From Thermococcus sp. (GTDB lineage Archaea; Methanobacteriota_B; Thermococci; Thermococcales; Thermococcaceae), in the NCBI GenBank assembly GCA_027074805.1, contig JALTCK010000146.1, positions 1-57,905 on the forward strand: DNA of 57,905 nucleotides, written 5' to 3'. Positions 49,920 to 57,609 of the stretch are shown piece after piece (position 1 is the first letter of the stretch; the number at the start of each line of letters is the position of its first letter). Made by a program: the position numbers and the translations under genes. The notes below the pieces were generated by a model. It had not been told where the DNA came from and did no database searches. It saw only the letters and a list, made by a program, of their open reading frames with translations.

Positions 49920-49930
49920 TACTTTAAGTA
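49920..49930 (-). promoter_or_regulatory. TrmB-type operator in the binding-protein promoter
   Basis: TACTTTAAGTA matches the palindrome TACTNNNAGTA described for TrmB of Thermococcales. It directly follows, on the minus strand, the TATA box CTATATATATAC (49940-49929), so a bound regulator would block the polymerase near the start site of the six-gene sugar operon. Confidence 0.7.
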
Positions 49931-50019
49931 TATATATAGTTTTTGGATTCCGTCAAAAGTCGAGGATTAATAGCCATGAAAAAACTTCAATATCCAATTA
50001 TGGACTGAAAAAAAGGAAA

Positions 50020-50032
50020 TTTTTATATATAC
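50020..50032 (+). promoter_or_regulatory. TATA box of the trmB-like/malK/isomerase operon
   Basis: TTTTTATATATAC is a strong TATA-like element with A-rich purine bases (GGAAA) upstream as BRE. It predicts transcription start near 50055, inside the operator palindrome. Confidence 0.6.
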
Positions 50033-50043
50033 TGTGAGCATAT

Positions 50044-50062
50044 TGTTTACTAAAAGTAAACA
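50044..50062 (+). promoter_or_regulatory. TrmB-type operator in the regulator's own promoter
   Basis: TGTTTACTAAAAGTAAACA is a perfect inverted repeat with eight-base arms and a three-base centre; its core TACTAAAAGTA fits TACTNNNAGTA. It lies 12 bases downstream of the TATA box, at the expected start site, implying autorepression of the regulator gene. Confidence 0.7.
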
Positions 50063-50127
50063 CATAGTGAAGGAGTGTGGGCAATGTATTTAGGAAGGAG
50101 AACCAACCAATTAGAGGGTGTGTGTCA

Positions 50128-51147
50128 ATGGAGCCAAGTGATAAAATTATGAACGCCATGACGGGACTCGGGTTCACGAAGTACGAGGTTCTCACATACT
50201 GGACTCTCCTTGTAAACGGTCCAAGCACTGCCAGGAAAATATCTGAGGAAAGTGGAATACCCTACAACAGGGTTTACGATACTGTGACCTCCCTCAAGGC
50301 ACGTGGTTTCGTTACCGAAGTGGAGGGAAGCCCACGTGTTTACGCAGCGTTCTCGCCATCGATAGCATTTATGAGGTTGAAGAGCGACATAGACGACCTC
50401 AGAAAGTTGTTTGAAGAGGAACTCTCAAAATCCAAGCGCAAAGGGCAGGAAAAACCAGCTATCTGGAGAACGACGGATATAAACGAGGCCATCGAGATGG
50501 TACGGGAGTCCATAGAGAGCAGTGAATACGAGATAATACTCGTGGCACCCGAGAAATTTCTAGAGGAAATTAAGGGGGACCTAGAAAATGCCCTTAAGAG
50601 GGGGGTTACTCTGTCAATATACACCGGTGGAGAAGCCTCGTTAAATGGGATTAGGGGAAAGGGAAACCTGTTCATAAGGAGGTTTCACAGGCTGAACCAT
50701 TTCATAGGGATGTTCGATGGAAAGGAGGTTATTGACATACAGAACATAGGGCTGAGGCCGAGAAATCCTCCGAGCTTTAAAGCAACGTATCCTGAGATTA
50801 TTTTTGCTCAGTATGCATTTGTTCGAGAGGCTTTTCAAGAATCAGAGCTTCTAATTGAAGACGTCAACAAAAAGCACGACGTCAGGTTTTTCACGACCTT
50901 CCATGCCGTTGACTTGATACGGAGGTATCTGCCACGCCAAAAGATATACGCGGAAATAGTGGGACGGAACTTATCAACTGGAGAGACTGAGACTCTGGCA
51001 GGTCAGGTGGTGGGTTATAGCGTCGTCCTGGAGGAGGGAATAGACAATTTTGATCTCAAAATCGATGGAAGTGTTGTGAAGGTTGGAGGAATGTTCGCCG
51101 TGTTGGAAGAGTATGAGAGCACGAAAATACGTCTCATACTTGAGTGA
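50128..51147 (+). CDS. TrmB family sugar-sensing transcriptional regulator
   Basis: Protein of 339 residues, the usual TrmB length. The N-terminal winged helix reads LGFTKYEVLTYWTLLVNGPS, then ARKISEESGIPYNRVYDTV as recognition region and LKARGFVTEVEGSPRVYAAF as wing; a short coiled coil follows, then the sugar-binding domain with IYTGGEASL and FHRLNHFIGMFDGKE. ATG 50128 has GAGGGTG seven bases upstream; a longer frame starts in the leader. It is upstream of malK and faces the transporter operon, so it most likely represses both operons until the sugar binds. Confidence 0.9.
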   Translation: MEPSDKIMNAMTGLGFTKYEVLTYWTLLVNGPSTARKISEESGIPYNRVYDTVTSLKARGFVTEVEGSPRVYAAFSPSIAFMRLKSDIDDLRKLFEEELSKSKRKGQEKPAIWRTTDINEAIEMVRESIESSEYEIILVAPEKFLEEIKGDLENALKRGVTLSIYTGGEASLNGIRGKGNLFIRRFHRLNHFIGMFDGKEVIDIQNIGLRPRNPPSFKATYPEIIFAQYAFVREAFQESELLIEDVNKKHDVRFFTTFHAVDLIRRYLPRQKIYAEIVGRNLSTGETETLAGQVVGYSVVLEEGIDNFDLKIDGSVVKVGGMFAVLEEYESTKIRLILE

Positions 51148-51157
51148 GGTGTTGATG

Positions 51158-52264
51158 ATGGCCGGTGTCCGTCTCGTTGGAGTTTGGAAGGAGTTTGAGG
51201 GAGTAGTTGCCGTAAGGGATATGAACCTCGAAGTGAGAGATGGGGAGTTCATGATACTCCTCGGTCCGAGCGGGTGCGGGAAGACCACCACGCTCAGAAT
51301 GATAGCGGGTCTTGAGGAACCCACTAGGGGAAAGGTCTACATAGGGGAAGATCTCGTCGCCGATTCTGAAAAAGGCGTCTTTGTTCCGCCAAAGGACAGG
51401 GACATAGCAATGGTTTTCCAAAGTTATGCCCTTTATCCCCACATGACGGTCTACGATAACATGGCATTCCCCCTAAAGCTCAGGAAAGTCCCCAAAAAGG
51501 AGATAGATCAGCGTGTTAGGGAGGTGGCCGAACTACTCGGGCTTATGGAACTCCTCAGGAGAAAGCCCCGGGAGCTGAGCGGGGGTCAGAGACAGCGAGT
51601 GGCCCTTGGAAGGGCTATTATAAGAAAACCAAAGGTGTTCTTGATGGACGAGCCGCTCAGCAATCTCGATGCAAAACTCAGGGTAAAGATGAGGGCGGAG
51701 CTCAAAAAGCTCCAGAGGCATCTGGGGGTCACCACGATATACGTTACCCACGATCAGGTTGAAGCCATGACTATGGGTGACAGAATAGCCGTCATAAACG
51801 GAGGAATCCTTCAGCAGGTTGGTACGCCAGAAGAAGTTTACAACAGGCCATCAAACACTTTTGTTGCCGGATTCATTGGTACACCACCAATGAACTTCCT
51901 TGAGGGGACCCTTCTTGACGACGGTAGAGTGGACTTTGGAGACTTCCATCTAAGACTGACCGCAGGACAGCTGGAACTTGCCAGTGGCTACACGGGAAAA
52001 ACATTAACCCTCGGAATAAGGCCGGAGGACATATACGATGTGGACATCTCCCCCGTACACGATGAGGAGAACACGATAAGGGGCCGTGTGGACATTTTGG
52101 AAAACCTCGGAAACGAGAAAATCGTCCACGTGTCCCTGGGAGGATATTCCCTCACGGCCTCCCTTCCGCCGGAATCCCGGGTGGAGGAAGGTTCAGAGGT
52201 CGGGTTAGTGGTGAACATCAAGAGGGCCCACCTCTTCAATGAACACGGAGAAGCCCTGTTCTGA
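51158..52264 (+). CDS. ABC sugar transporter ATP-binding protein, MalK type
   Basis: Protein of 368 residues: ATPase domain with Walker A GPSGCGKTT, Q-loop AMVFQSYALYPH, signature LSGGQRQRVALGRA, Walker B VFLMDEPLSNLD and switch histidine YVTHDQ, followed by a C-terminal OB/TOBE regulatory domain (from about residue 235) with LGIRPEDIYD. It powers the MalF/MalG permease encoded in the divergent operon. ATG 51158 has GAGGTG six bases upstream; ATG 51155 is the alternative. It is split from the permeases but lies in the same locus. Confidence 0.93.
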   Translation: MAGVRLVGVWKEFEGVVAVRDMNLEVRDGEFMILLGPSGCGKTTTLRMIAGLEEPTRGKVYIGEDLVADSEKGVFVPPKDRDIAMVFQSYALYPHMTVYDNMAFPLKLRKVPKKEIDQRVREVAELLGLMELLRRKPRELSGGQRQRVALGRAIIRKPKVFLMDEPLSNLDAKLRVKMRAELKKLQRHLGVTTIYVTHDQVEAMTMGDRIAVINGGILQQVGTPEEVYNRPSNTFVAGFIGTPPMNFLEGTLLDDGRVDFGDFHLRLTAGQLELASGYTGKTLTLGIRPEDIYDVDISPVHDEENTIRGRVDILENLGNEKIVHVSLGGYSLTASLPPESRVEEGSEVGLVVNIKRAHLFNEHGEALF

Positions 52265-52273
52265 GGTGAAAAC

Positions 52274-53734
52274 ATGCTGGCCGTTATCACTTTCACAGAT
52301 CCCCGACCAACATCTCTTTCATCAGAACGGGAGAGCGCAATGAAAGAAAAGCACGAGACTCTCGTGTCATTCCTGAGAAACAGCGGCTTTGACGTGATCG
52401 ATCTGAATTCGGAGCTCGGGAAATACTCTTCCCTCAAGGACGGCAGAAACTTTGGGATAGACTCAAAAGAGGAAAGCGTCAGGGCTGCAAGGATAGTTGC
52501 CTCGAAGGATGTTGCGGGGGCCATTATTGGACTCTGGCACTGGACAGAGAGCAATCTCGTAACGGCCTTTGCAAGGGAATCAAAGGTTCCGCTGCTCCTC
52601 TACGCGGATGACGATCCTGCATGGGCAGGTTCCACTTGCATAACATCTGTGGGGGCCTCTCTATGGGAGAGCTCCATACACGAGCACACCCTCAGGCACT
52701 TTAGGCTAAAAGGGGACACCTCTTCTCTTCTGAGTTGGGCTAGGGCCGCTGAAGCCGTTAGAGAGCTTTCAACCCGCCCCCTCCTTATCTTCGGATCCCC
52801 CTACACGTTAGGAATGGAGCACCTTATGGACGACATCCCAGGACTCAAACGTATGGTGGAAGATTTTCTGATGGTTGATCAGTACCTTATTGTGAAAAAG
52901 GCCGGAGAAATCGATGAGAAGAGGGTGGATGAATTCTACGAATGGCTGCTATCAAAAACGGAGGTTAAATTTGATGGAAGGATGCTGACACCCGAGAGTC
53001 TAAAGCGCCAAATACGGCTTTACTTGGCATCAAAGGAGTTAACCGACAAAAACGTTGCCGGGGTATCAATAAAGTGTCAGCCCGAGTTGAGTGAGGTCTA
53101 TGGAACCACAGCCTGCTTGATCCCTGCGTTTTTCCCCTTCCCCGTTGATGCAGAGGGAGAAAAAGGGGTAATACCTGCAACCTGTGAGGGGGATATTAAG
53201 GGCACAATCAGCTCCTCAATCCTCTACTTCCTGAGTCACAAACCTCCTCTCTTCGGGGACATAAAGTACCTCGACGACGACGTGGTCATAATAGCAAACT
53301 GTGGGGCATCTTCTCTCTATTATGCTAGATTAAGCGAAGACCCCGAGGAGAACCTCAGGGGAACGACGCTCCAGGGGCAGTGCCAGGGAAAAAGCGGGGC
53401 CGCACTCACATACCGCACACCCCCAGCAACCTTCACATTCGCGAGATTAATACGGAGAAACGGGAAGCATTACCTCCTCTATTTTCTCGGAGAGGGAGTT
53501 GAAATCGACGAGAAAATAGAAGAAAAGCTACTATGGGGTAAGCAATGGCCCCACACGGCTATCAAGAACCCCCTGGATAAAGAAACCTTTCTGAACGTCA
53601 TGGGTGCGAATCATCTCTCGGCTGTTCCGGGGGACTACATCCGGGAACTCTGGTTCATTGCAAGGATGTGGGGGATTAGGGGAATAAATCTAAACAATCC
53701 CTCCGATGTTAGGAGGTTCATCGAGGAGTTGTAA
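52274..53734 (+). CDS. Sugar isomerase of the L-fucose/L-arabinose isomerase fold
   Basis: Protein of 486 residues with the FucI/AraA layout: N-terminal Rossmann-like part (FLRNSGFDVIDLNSELGK, GAIIGLWHWTESNLVTAFA), central part with SIKCQPELSEVYGTTACLIP (near residue 270) and IPATCEGDIKGTISS (near 300), and a C-terminal barrel with GANHLSAVPGDYIRELW (near 445). The acid in CEGD and histidine in ANH are the expected metal ligands. It should interconvert an aldose and a ketose using Mn2+ or similar. Which sugar is not known. GAGGTGAAAAC precedes ATG 52274, nine bases after malK. Confidence 0.8.
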   Translation: MLAVITFTDPRPTSLSSERESAMKEKHETLVSFLRNSGFDVIDLNSELGKYSSLKDGRNFGIDSKEESVRAARIVASKDVAGAIIGLWHWTESNLVTAFARESKVPLLLYADDDPAWAGSTCITSVGASLWESSIHEHTLRHFRLKGDTSSLLSWARAAEAVRELSTRPLLIFGSPYTLGMEHLMDDIPGLKRMVEDFLMVDQYLIVKKAGEIDEKRVDEFYEWLLSKTEVKFDGRMLTPESLKRQIRLYLASKELTDKNVAGVSIKCQPELSEVYGTTACLIPAFFPFPVDAEGEKGVIPATCEGDIKGTISSSILYFLSHKPPLFGDIKYLDDDVVIIANCGASSLYYARLSEDPEENLRGTTLQGQCQGKSGAALTYRTPPATFTFARLIRRNGKHYLLYFLGEGVEIDEKIEEKLLWGKQWPHTAIKNPLDKETFLNVMGANHLSAVPGDYIRELWFIARMWGIRGINLNNPSDVRRFIEEL

Positions 53735-53752
53735 TGCCTAAAGGTCTGGGAG

Positions 53753-55228
53753 TTATCTCAGATCTATTTTCACCTTTCCTTTGAAGTCCTTCTTCCATAG
53801 CTCGAAGCTCACTATCCCACTGAAGGTACTCAGGTCAATCACATTCCTTCCCTTATTGAGTTCGAAGACTTCTGACTCCGCCTCGGTAGCTGGCAGTGAG
53901 AGGTCGTACTCGTAAACTGTAAGCCTGTTGTCCTCGGAGAGCTTCAGGATCAGCCTCGGCTCGCGGTAGCCGTCGAGAGGGATACCTCCAAAAGTCCCCG
54001 CGTTGAAGTCCCTGGCGGCACTCGGGAGGGCGAGAGGGAGTGAGAAGCTCACGGCGGGTGGTCTCTCCTGAAGAACATTCTCATCAAGGATTACAATGTC
54101 CCTGTTACCTGTGTCAAAGGGCGTCGCCTCGGTCGAACTCGTGTTGGGTGCGGTATTCGTCGCCACGAGTATCTTTCCATCCATCTTTGCAATGCTCGTC
54201 ACTCTAGCTCCAAAGGCCGCCACTATCCTCACCATTGGGGGAGTTATGTAAACCAGCACGCTCGGGCCGACGATGGTGTTTGTCGCCTTCCACGCGAGCC
54301 CCTCGTACTCAACGCTCGGCCTGTAGACGGCATCGTGGTGAGCATTGAAGGCCGTTAGGATTCCGCCACCGACGTTCACCGCGTTCACACGGTAGGGGGA
54401 GTAGAGGGTGTAGAAGTCGAAGAGGCGGTAGAATCGGAACCCCTCGTCCATTAGGGGGTTGCCGGCAAAGAGGCCGCCCCTGACGAAGGCAAAGACCCTG
54501 TTGTAGGCGCTCGCCAAGTCTCCGTAGTCAGGTTTTACATAGACCCCTCCGTCGACGCTCCCCCCGAGGGGAAAGCTCTCCATTTTACCCGTTATCATGT
54601 CAAGGGCCATCATTTCCTTTAGGCCTTCCCTGAAGTTCCTTCCAATTCCAAAGAAGGCCACGTCATGAACCACAGCCCCTTTAAGGGAGGGCTTATCTGA
54701 GAGCCTCTCTATCTTCCCGGTCCTCCTATCTAGGGAGTAGATTCCAAGGTTTGCGTGACCATCCTCGCGCGGGAGGAGGAGCCTGTCACCGTAGGGATCG
54801 TAGATTATGTCGCTTATCTCCCCGGCCCAATCGGTTTCATGGTGGAGGGATTCCTTCCAGAGGAGCCTGATGGAGTCGTTCTCAGTGTCATAAACGTGAA
54901 CGTGCGAGTACTTGTTGTTGAAGAGTATTCTCCTATCTTCTCTGTAAACGGCAGGGGCGTGAACCCAGCCGCCGAAGTAGAGGAACTCATCTACACTCTC
55001 AACTGCGTTGTAAGTGTCGCCCCCGCTCGTTGGGGCGTTGCCCACGAGGGTGAAGTCGTAGAGCTTTTCCTTCCCAGACTTAACGTCGGTGAAGTGGGCT
55101 TGGGCCTCAAATGCCAAAGTGTAGTATAGAACTCCGTTGTGGTATCTAAGGCCAAATATCCCGCCGCTTCCCCATTCCGGTCCATAGCGGGGCGGAAAAC
55201 TGTAGTTCCTGAGAAGCATCCCATTCAT
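53753..55228 (-). CDS. DUF2139 family protein, copy B (predicted beta-propeller)
   Basis: Protein of 491 residues, paralogue of copy A with about the same length and the same motif order (WGSGGIFGLRYHNGVLYYTL, SGGDTYNAVESVDEFLYFGG, ATPFDTGNRDI, VEL/VFELNKGRNVIDLSTFSG). It converges on the isomerase gene and has its own promoter rather than lying in the transporter operon. Because the two copies flank the locus, they may act on different sugars or linkages. Function unknown. ATG 55228 has GGTGA five bases upstream; a longer frame would cross the divergent promoter. Confidence 0.78.
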   Translation of the reverse strand: MNGMLLRNYSFPPRYGPEWGSGGIFGLRYHNGVLYYTLAFEAQAHFTDVKSGKEKLYDFTLVGNAPTSGGDTYNAVESVDEFLYFGGWVHAPAVYREDRRILFNNKYSHVHVYDTENDSIRLLWKESLHHETDWAGEISDIIYDPYGDRLLLPREDGHANLGIYSLDRRTGKIERLSDKPSLKGAVVHDVAFFGIGRNFREGLKEMMALDMITGKMESFPLGGSVDGGVYVKPDYGDLASAYNRVFAFVRGGLFAGNPLMDEGFRFYRLFDFYTLYSPYRVNAVNVGGGILTAFNAHHDAVYRPSVEYEGLAWKATNTIVGPSVLVYITPPMVRIVAAFGARVTSIAKMDGKILVATNTAPNTSSTEATPFDTGNRDIVILDENVLQERPPAVSFSLPLALPSAARDFNAGTFGGIPLDGYREPRLILKLSEDNRLTVYEYDLSLPATEAESEVFELNKGRNVIDLSTFSGIVSFELWKKDFKGKVKIDLR

Positions 55229-55247
55229 TTTTGTCACCGTTTTAAAT

Positions 55248-55271
55248 TTCCCGCGGGAACCTTTTAAGGTT
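55248..55271. promoter_or_regulatory. Palindromes in the DUF2139/lrgA divergent promoter
   Basis: TTCCCGCGGGAA (55248-55259) is a perfect 12-bp palindrome. It is joined to AACCTTTTAAGGTT (55258-55271), an inverted repeat with six-base arms whose centre serves as a TATA-like element in both directions. Confidence 0.5.
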
Positions 55272-55289
55272 AAAGGTGGAGTCAATATC

Positions 55290-55637
55290 ATGAAGCCCTA
55301 CCGCGGACTGGCTATAATCTTCGGCTTTTACGCACTTGGGGAGTTCACGAGCTTTGCCCTCAATCTAACGATTCCGGGAAGTGTGCTTGGAATGCTCTTC
55401 CTCCTCGCTGCCCTTCTCACGGGGCTCCTCCGGTTGGAATGGGTGGAGGATGAGGCAGAGCTCTTCATCAGGAACATGAGCGTCATGTTCATTCCTCCGG
55501 GTGTCGGGATAGTAAGCTACATCGGGCTGATAAAGAGTCAGATGGTGCCCATCTCGGTTGCCATTGTGCTCAGCTTTCTAATAACCCTTCTCATCACTGC
55601 AAAAACCGTCGAGTTTCTTAGGAGGAATGAGGGATGA
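55290..55637 (+). CDS. LrgA/CidA family membrane protein
   Basis: Membrane protein of 115 residues with four helices and the family pattern LTIPGSVLGMLFLLAALLTG (near residue 26) and FIPPGVGIVSY (near residue 71). CidA/LrgA proteins were first described as holin-like controllers of bacterial lysis; related pairs transport small organic acids such as pyruvate or glycolate. GGTGGAG precedes ATG 55290. It overlaps the LrgB gene by four bases. Confidence 0.88.
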   Translation: MKPYRGLAIIFGFYALGEFTSFALNLTIPGSVLGMLFLLAALLTGLLRLEWVEDEAELFIRNMSVMFIPPGVGIVSYIGLIKSQMVPISVAIVLSFLITLLITAKTVEFLRRNEG

Positions 55638-56308
55638 ATGCCCTCGGAATAACCCTAACTCTTGTGGTCTTCTACTTGTTCTCTGAACTCCACGCTAGGA
55701 AGAGGGCCTTTTACACAAATCCGGTCCTCCTGTCCATAATAACGATAGCACTCATTCTCAAATGGTTTGGGATACCCTACGGAAGTTATATGGACAGCGC
55801 GGTTATCCTTAAGTTTCTTCTTGGGCCAGCGGTAGTTAGCCTTGCGGTTCCGGTTTACAGGGGGAGGGGAACGATAAAAGCCTACGCGAAGGAGATAGTG
55901 GTCGGCATAGTCGTTGGAGGAACGACAGCAATCCTCACAGCGTTCTACATGGCCAAAGCCCTTGGGGGGAGTGAGAGGGTTCTCTTAAGCATTGCTCCAA
56001 AGAGCGTCACGACCGCGATAGCGATAGGGATAAGTGGCAAAATAGGCGGAATACCTGCTCTAACGGCGGTTCTTGTTATAACAACGGGTTTACTCGGCAA
56101 CGCCTTCGCCCCGGAGCTCCTGAGCCTCTTCAAAGTGAAAGACAGAATAGCGCGGGGTCTTGCCACCGGTGTTTCCTCCCACGGACTTGGGACGGCGAGG
56201 ATAATACTCGAGGATGAACTGGCAGGAGCTGTTAGCGGGCTGGCTATGGCACTTAACGGCGTCTTCACGGCCTTAATCCTTCCCTACCTCATCGAGGTCC
56301 TCAAGTAG
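55634..56308 (+). CDS. LrgB/CidB family membrane protein
   Basis: Membrane protein of 224 residues with about seven helices; family stretches include FLLGPAVVSLAVPVYRG (near residue 60), LSIAPKSVTTAIAIGISGKI (near 118) and RGLATGVSSHGLGTARI (near 172). It is the second half of the LrgAB system; in plants the fused homologue exports glycolate. In an archaeon without murein, an organic acid transport role is more plausible than lysis. It overlaps the convergent Tfx-type regulator gene by 36 bases. Confidence 0.88.
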   Translation: MNALGITLTLVVFYLFSELHARKRAFYTNPVLLSIITIALILKWFGIPYGSYMDSAVILKFLLGPAVVSLAVPVYRGRGTIKAYAKEIVVGIVVGGTTAILTAFYMAKALGGSERVLLSIAPKSVTTAIAIGISGKIGGIPALTAVLVITTGLLGNAFAPELLSLFKVKDRIARGLATGVSSHGLGTARIILEDELAGAVSGLAMALNGVFTALILPYLIEVLK

Positions 56309-56707
56309 GCACTCGCTTATGCGGAGTCTCCCGGAGGTGTCAAGAAAGAGCGTGAAGTCCCTCCTCGCGAGCCTGTCCTCAACGGGAGCGTGTTCAACCA
56401 GAAAGGCTATGATCTCGGCTGTGCTGTAGGGGACCTTGACACCGTAAACGTCGGCCTTTTTAAAGAGCTTCTCAGGGATCTCGAATATGTCCTCACCAGT
56501 TCTGACGTTGACGCTTATCTTTGAGTTTATCTGCTCCCACAGTATCAGCGTGTTTCTGGCCTTCTCGATCTTTTCCATCGCCCTCCTCTCGAGAATGCTG
56601 ATGTTCGCCCTGCTCGTCCCCAGGAGTTCTGCTATCTCACTCTGTTTCATACCCTTTGCCCTGAGACGCAGTATCCTAATCTGCTGCTCTGTGAGGAAGC
56701 TCTTCAC
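56273..56707 (-). CDS. Tfx family DNA-binding protein
   Basis: Protein of 144 residues: N-terminal helix-turn-helix MKSFLTEQQIRILRLRAKGM, then KQSEIAELLGTSRANISILE as the recognition region, as in Tfx of methanogens (a regulator near molybdenum formylmethanofuran dehydrogenase), followed by a C-terminal domain of the archaeal type with DIFEIPEKLFKKADVYGVKV. GTG 56707 gives the family's start; a minus-strand TATA TTTTTAATC near 56741 puts transcription start close by. No molybdenum genes are present in the window; target unknown. Confidence 0.86.
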   Translation of the reverse strand: MKSFLTEQQIRILRLRAKGMKQSEIAELLGTSRANISILERRAMEKIEKARNTLILWEQINSKISVNVRTGEDIFEIPEKLFKKADVYGVKVPYSTAEIIAFLVEHAPVEDRLARRDFTLFLDTSGRLRISECLLEDLDEVGKD

Positions 56708-56875
56708 TTTAAACACCAAGGTTTAACATTGATGAGATGATTAAAAAGTTTTCCGCTAGTCCATCCATTCCCAGCACCCCGCAAGGGCCCGCTTGGAGCA
56801 TTGAAAGTCACTAAAACCATCCCAATCAAGGTAAGGGAAAACCCTGGATGAATTTGCTGACAGAAACGGTTCTGG

Positions 56876-56953
56876 TGGTCCCGCGGCCCGGATTTGAACC
56901 GGGGACCTGCGGATCTACAGTCCGCCGCCGCTCCCAGGCTAGGCTACCGCGGG
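56876..56953 (-). tRNA. tRNA-Tyr (anticodon GTA)
   Basis: The minus strand folds into a tRNA: acceptor CCCGCGG (56953-56947) pairs with CCGCGGG (56886-56880), T-loop GGTTCAAATCC, anticodon GTA at 56918-56916 in the loop CTGTAGA, discriminator A and an encoded CCA (56878-56876). No intron is seen. A longer spacer 56708-56875 upstream of it on the plus strand holds the Tfx promoter and nothing else clear. Confidence 0.96.
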
Positions 56954-57018
56954 ACCTCGATGCATAGTGCCCCGGGTAGGTTTATAAATTTTTCTGCCCA
57001 AAGGCGCCCGGTGAGAGA

Positions 57019-57609
57019 ATGGAAAGGATAGACTACTCCTACGATCCGGTAACGCTCGCCATGCCCCTGGCGGAGATGATAACGCGCCTCATCATCGAAA
57101 GGGGAAGGCTCCCGGGTGCAGATGATGTAAGGAAACTCCTGAGAGAACTCGGCCTTGAGGAACTTTACGCTGGAAGAGGGCTGGCCCTTCACAGGAACCG
57201 CTACTTCGTAACCCTTCTCCTCCCCCGGGAGGTGCTCGTCGTCGACATCATTCCCTCGAGCGGAGAGCTGAGCGACTCGGTTGAGGTAATGGCCTACCAC
57301 GATAGGGAGCTGGGGGCATTTATCGTCGAGATACTCCCCGCGAACGACCTCGAGTACGAGGGCAACATCGGCCTCGAGCCCGCGATAATAGATGAGAAGA
57401 CGCTCAAGTTGAAGAGCAGTCCGGTCTTCGGGCATTTTGAGGAGGAAAAGGAGGGTCTCTACCTCGTAATCGAGGGGGAAGCCTACGAGCTCTGGAAGGA
57501 TAGCGGGAAGCTGAGTGTTTGTCCGATCTGCGGTGGGGAGCTCGCCTGGAAGGGGGAGAGGGCCTACTGTCAGGACTGCGGCTACGGCGTCAAGGTGGTG
57601 AGAGGATGA
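57019..57609 (+). CDS. Zinc-ribbon protein of unknown function
   Basis: Protein of 196 residues. A mixed N-terminal domain (about 1-160) contains LHRNRYFVTLLLPREVLVVD and ends with a classic zinc ribbon CPICGGELAWKGERAYCQDC near residues 170-189. No signal peptide or membrane segment. The family is not recognised; zinc ribbons of this form occur in proteins that touch nucleic acids or large complexes. It overlaps the next gene by four bases. ATG 57019 follows GGTGAGAGA. Confidence 0.75.
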   Translation: MERIDYSYDPVTLAMPLAEMITRLIIERGRLPGADDVRKLLRELGLEELYAGRGLALHRNRYFVTLLLPREVLVVDIIPSSGELSDSVEVMAYHDRELGAFIVEILPANDLEYEGNIGLEPAIIDEKTLKLKSSPVFGHFEEEKEGLYLVIEGEAYELWKDSGKLSVCPICGGELAWKGERAYCQDCGYGVKVVRG

